Source: Adiantum capillus-veneris
Taxonomy: Eukaryota; Streptophyta; Polypodiopsida; Polypodiales; Pteridaceae
Assembly (NCBI GenBank): GCA_014529385.2
Contig: CM043947.1
Location: forward strand, 100,613,811 to 100,677,810
Reading direction: 5' to 3'
DNA length: 64,000 nt
Shown here: positions 59,739-64,000 of the stretch, piece by piece
Position numbering within the stretch: the stretch's first letter is position 1
Layout of the letters: every line of letters begins with the position of its first letter
Translations under genes and position numbers: made by a program
The notes under the pieces: generated by a model
What the model saw: only the letters and a program-made list of their open reading frames with translations
What the model was told of the DNA's origin: nothing
Database searches by the model: none

Positions 59739-62700
59739 TGAAGTAGTGGCACCAGTGTCAGTCCCAGAGACTCATACTCTCCATATGTGGAATATGTCTC
59801 AACTAAGCATATCTATTAAAAAAAGGAACATCCTTCAAGTATGAGATGTACTAGTGTGTGGAGGTAAATGCAAACACGATGTGACGTGCGAGAGAGGGAC
59901 CCTCAAGAATCTTGCTCCACACTCACTAAACCGAACTCCTAGAGTTCCTAGACTATGTTGTATCCCATGTGACAACATGTGCCAAATCAAACCCTACAAG
60001 TCGGTAAATAATTGTGTAATGCAAAAACTTATTTTGAACACTACAACCCAAATTTCTTGGCTCTTATATGACCTTGTCATCTTGTTGAAGAGCAAAAATG
60101 GATGAAAACATAGAAGTTTATGCATCCCACTTGTGACAAAAACATAGAGACAAAATGAAATCCGATGCGTACCTGGAGGTTGAAAGGCACCTGCCCAAAT
60201 TTCGTGCCTGCAAAGACCTAGGAACACTAATGAAAATTAGTGAAATGCAAGTAGTATTGCACATGTAACCTTGGGTGTTTCGGTTTCAATCCAAACCCCC
60301 TTGGTTAAAATTGACATTGTCAAACCCCTTGGTGAAACTCTGCAGGAAAACTGTTCAACTAGCAGCTCTCCCTTGGCCTGTGTATGTGACCCCCCTTGGG
60401 TTTTCCCTTATGACTTTGCAAGCTTAAAATTGTCCACTACCCCTTGGCAACTGGTGGACTTCTTTCCTTGAAAGCGCAAGTGTGATGGTTCCAAGAATTG
60501 ACCATCAACACTTAACAAGTGATTTAGTAATCATGATCTAGTCCTTCCCCAAAATTGTACTCATAAATACACTCTTAGTGCTATAGATAAAATCGAAGAT
60601 CCACTAAAGTTGGAATTGTATTCATAACTAGATATCTTTTGAACCCAAAAATCCATAATCTTGGGTTTTTGTGAACAGCTATGTTGTCTGAAATGCTGCT
60701 TCATCTAAACACCTTGGTAGAGATAAGCCCCTACGAGTTTAAGACGTTCAAAAGCTCAACTTGATTTTCACACTCAAAGTGTGTAGTGCTTTTTAACACA
60801 CAAAAAATTAGTAATGGCAATATGCTTGCTTGTCCATTACAAACAGATGGCTCTTAGCCATTCCAAAATAGATGGGAATAGATGGCTCTTAGCCCTTCCT
60901 ATTACCGTATTGACATAGGAACCCTTCCTATTACCGTATTGACATAGGAAGATTTTAATAAAATCATGCCTAGTTTCACCTTTCCCGCATAGAGAGAGAG
61001 AGAGAGAGAGAGAATGTTGGGCTGAGGAAAACCCTTGATTCTAATGTGTTGTTTGCCCCATACAAATGCTTATGTACAAACATGGTATGAATCATAGCTT
61101 ATCCTACAAGCATACAACAATGTGTGTGTACAACACTCTCGTCAAGAGAGATACCATAAGTCACATTTGAACCCACCTACCTTGTATGTGAGCGTGATTG
61201 TATTAGGGTGACTTAAATACGGCACTTTGCCTATGAGTAAACATTATAAATAAAATTTAAGATATTAGTCACTTATCTTGTCCTTGACAGAGTAGTTAGT
61301 GGTATAGTCAAACATATACAATGATGGAGTGTCATACATCCATTGTACTAGTACGCCATGCATACATATCAAAGAATAGTATATAAGCCCTTGGCTTCAA
61401 TGACCATCACAATCTTGTGAGCCCTTGGTGTACGTGCCTTGCACGATTACACTGGCATGGATACATCAAAGTGTAGTGTTGCATAACCTGTGAGCTTATA
61501 TATATCCACATAGTGCTAAAGATGTGTGCCATTATCGTTGATCTAAAGTCAATCGATAATACCTTTGCACATAAAAGGAGCCTTGCTTTGCATGAAATCT
61601 TGCAAAGCACTTTGTTTTGTACAACAGTGGTGCAACCAAAGTTATTCCATGCTAAGAAGTGTGTTATGCAATGAAAATGGTGCTAAGCAGGCACATGGCA
61701 AAGGGGTAAAGCAGGTATGAAGGCCCTAGGCAGGCAAGTGGTAGTGGAGATGTATACGTGATGCCGTTTTTTAGGCCAAAAAGGCCCCAAGATGGTCCAG
61801 TTGGGGTGATAGATAAAGGTGCTCAAAATGCTAAGTTGGTGCTCTAGAATATGTTTCTTAAGATGCTGTGCAAGTTGGTCTAGACGACTCATCAAACGGA
61901 GCCCCGTGGTGAGAGATACTCAAAGTTAGAATGCTTTGCAGATACCCGACAAACAAGGTAGGTGGGGAACATGTGGCATGAGGTAATATGAATGGATAGT
62001 CATGAAGTGCTTGAGCTAGGAAGCATGCTGGTCTTTTTGGATTTCAGTTTGGAGCTCAGAGGGGCAAGTTATGGCCTATTGAATATTTGTTGGGGTTCAA
62101 GTATGTGCTCACTGAGCCGCGTCGGTAGGTGCACTGACAAGGGCTCTTTTTGAACTCACCAAGGTTCTGGGAAAGCATTCAATATGGGAAATCAATCGTA
62201 GTTTACGGCCCACTCATCACAGTTGCGGGTGCTAGGGTACGTCCAAGCCAAGCTCATAGACGACCATGACAAAGGTTAATGGGGTTTTTTCCAGCATTAT
62301 GGATTCTCGTTCGAGGATGTGAGAAGGCTGAAATGTGGCAATGTTCTTAGCATATAGCTTCAATAGGATGAAATTTGATATGGTGGGGCCGAATGGAGAC
62401 TTGATGAATGTGCGTGGTTTTGAGCACCGGTGGCATACGAGATGGAGGTTAGGAAGTTAAAGTCCTTAACTGTAAGTTCAAAAGTAAAAAGGTAACCTTC
62501 AAGGCTAAAAGGAAAAAAAAGGGAAGTGAGTAAAAAATAAAAAGAAGACTCAAAAGAGGTAGTGGCGCCAGGCGCTACTGCTAGAGAGTCTTTTATAGAA
62601 ATTTTGGAAATAAAAGATGAGAAAAGGAGAAAAAAAAAGGTGAGAGTAGCGTCTTTAAAAAATAGGGTTTCTTTTCTTTGGACTGGGGGAAGAAGAAGAG

Positions 62701-63084
62701 GATTTGGAAGAAGAAGAATGGTCCCATGCAATCGGTGGTCGAAGCCGCACGAGGGAAGTCGTCGAAGCTGCACCAGGTGGTGGAACGCCGCATAGCGGCT
62801 GGGAAGTGAAAGAGTTGGAAAATTTTGCCAAGGTGCTTCCTTGCAAGGGCTGGTGGAAAAGGATGATAGCAATTGAGGAGCCGGTTAGTGGCTTTTGGAC
62901 AAAGAGAAGGGTTCATCAAGTGGTGAAAAGTATCTTGGGAGCCTCTTGCAAATGCAAACGGGCTTCGAAGATGACTCGTGTACTTCTAAAAATGCAAACG
63001 GTATTCGTTTAGGTTAGGTTATAGGTTAGGTTGAATTTGGTTATAGGTTAGGTTAGGCACACACAAACTTCAAAAACACTAATG
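59739..63084. other. Unassigned DNA right of G1
   Basis: No gene I can support. It contains a short direct repeat (CCCTTCCTATTACCGTATTG, about 60,893-60,950), a GA microsatellite (60,991-61,013) and a GGTTAGGTTATAGG-rich patch at 63,010-63,055. Frames at 62,562-63,012 have ordinary composition (WWKRMIAIEEPVSGFWTKRR) but no recognised domain. Confidence 0.4.
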
Positions 63085-63545
63085 TATAGTCATTGACCCT
63101 GTGGTCCTAATCTTCGTGTATCTCTAGACCGAGGTGTGCAGGATCGGACATGGCTAGAGAAGGTGAAATTGTTAGAGCTCGAGCTAGCAGCAAATAGTTT
63201 TAAAAACGCAATCGGACTTCCAAAGTGCACACAGACTGCAAGAACCTTAATATATAGTCATTGACCAATAAAGACAAGATTATTATCCTGTGGTCCTAAT
63301 CTTTGTGCACCTCTAGACCGAGGTGTGCGAGGATCGTCCTGGCTAAATAATGTGAGGTTGTTAGAGCTAGCAACAAATAGTTGAAAAAACGCAATCAGAC
63401 ATTTAAAGTACACACAGACTTCAAGAACCTTAATATATAGTCATTGACCAATAAAAACGAGATTATTACCCTATGGTCCTAATCTCCGTGCACCTCTAGA
63501 CCGAGGTGTGCGGAGATCGGGCCTGGTTAGAGAATGTAAGGTTGT
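63085..63545 (+). repeat. Tandem repeat of about 170-180 bp, three copies
   Basis: TATAGTCATTGACC starts copies near 63,085, 63,253 and 63,435. Each continues with GTGGTCCTAATCT and CTCTAGACCGAGGTGTGC. The array directly precedes the CACTA-like transposase start, where subterminal repeats would be expected. Confidence 0.8.
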
Positions 63546-63618
63546 CATGTACTTAGTAGTGTGTAGTTATAACAACTAGAGTGTTTTAATTATTTGTTGC
63601 ATAATTGGTAGATAAAGT

Positions 63619-64000
63619 ATGGATGATAGGATGTCGTGTCCTTGTGTGCATTGCAAGCATCAGATCTTTCAAAAATGAAAAATCTGTGACCAATACATAT
63701 GAAATCACGGTCTCTTTTTGATTGAGCAACTACAAGAGCTGTGTTATCAATCTCACGGTCTAGAGAGTAAAGGTTAAACTCCGCAAGTAGATATTTCTCC
63801 AACTTCATCCAAAGAAGAAGATTTTCAAACGAGCAGCCATCAACTGAGTGCTCCCAACCAATACCTGGTGTGGCATTTCAAGAAGTAGAGATGGACGAGA
63901 TGTTGGACGCATTCTTTGACATGGATCCCATCATTGAAAACATAGAAGACAACAACATTGAACACAATACTACGGACCAACCTCAGTCATCCCGTTCATA
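63619..64000 (+). pseudogene. Start of a CACTA transposase (TNP2 N-terminal domain), runs off the window
   Basis: The frame from ATG at 63,619 reads MDDRMSCPCVHCKHQIFQ, then after a stop KICDQYI, another stop, then NHGLFLIEQLQELCYQSHG. This matches the Cys/His pattern of the transposase-associated domain at the start of TNP2 (C-P-C-x2-C...H...HG). Further on, another frame gives EVEMDEMLDAFFDMDPIIEN, like the acidic segment after that domain. Two in-frame stops suggest decay. Confidence 0.55.

Noticed and set aside
63010-63055. Telomere-like TTAGG repeats
   Set aside because: Only a few irregular GGTTAGGTTATAGG phrases, not plant TTTAGGG arrays.

Overview
This looks like nuclear DNA from a repeat-rich plant genome, probably an early-diverging land plant such as a fern or lycophyte. 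That placement is inference: it rests on one plant-type papain-like protease with short canonical introns, GC-rich exons in AT-rich surroundings, and plant-style retroelements; no marker fixes the species. Only one host gene looks intact, the cysteine protease at 2.75-4.36 kb. Almost everything else is nested mobile DNA.

Layout: 0.6-1.7 kb, 3' part of a CACTA transposase; 2.75-4.36 kb, cysteine protease; 5.98-9.78 kb, a non-coding LTR element (LARD1) with a TATCA target duplication; 11-13.5 and 23.1-25 kb, a gag-only LTR element split by DNA transposon A (13,482-23,128); 26.1-28.9 kb, a decayed Ty3/gypsy pol with a 460-bp MITE inside; 28.8-32.1 kb, a decayed LINE; 35.37-37.85 kb, LARD2 (target duplication ACATC); 37,870-59,733, a minus-strand Ty3/gypsy-type element G1 (target duplication ATAAT) whose left LTR is split by DNA transposon B (38,155-47,677); 59.7-63.6 kb, mostly unassigned sequence; 63.6 kb to the end, the start of another CACTA transposase.

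The main discovery candidate is the family formed by A and B. Both are about 9.6 kb, start with TAGG and end with CCTA as terminal inverted repeats, and have identical 2-bp flanks. Both carry the same gene set: a large DDE-like transposase with an N-terminal conserved domain, two conserved proteins of unknown function (called X and Y here), and a divergent histone H3. B also carries a Ulp1/C48-type cysteine protease directly behind its H3 gene and in the same frame. Gene strands relative to the transposase are the same in A and B, and intron positions in X and Y are conserved. The H3 copies keep the extreme N-terminal tail (MARTK) and the histone fold. A reasonable inference is that the element manipulates chromatin or SUMO-based silencing; no function has been shown.

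Other notable items: G1 has gag and protease but no reverse transcriptase or integrase, carries a captured intron-less DEAD-box helicase fragment, and has a leader studded with a 20-bp palindrome. Element A contains an 0.8-kb foldback structure. The two LARDs have about 170-bp and 43-bp internal tandem repeats.
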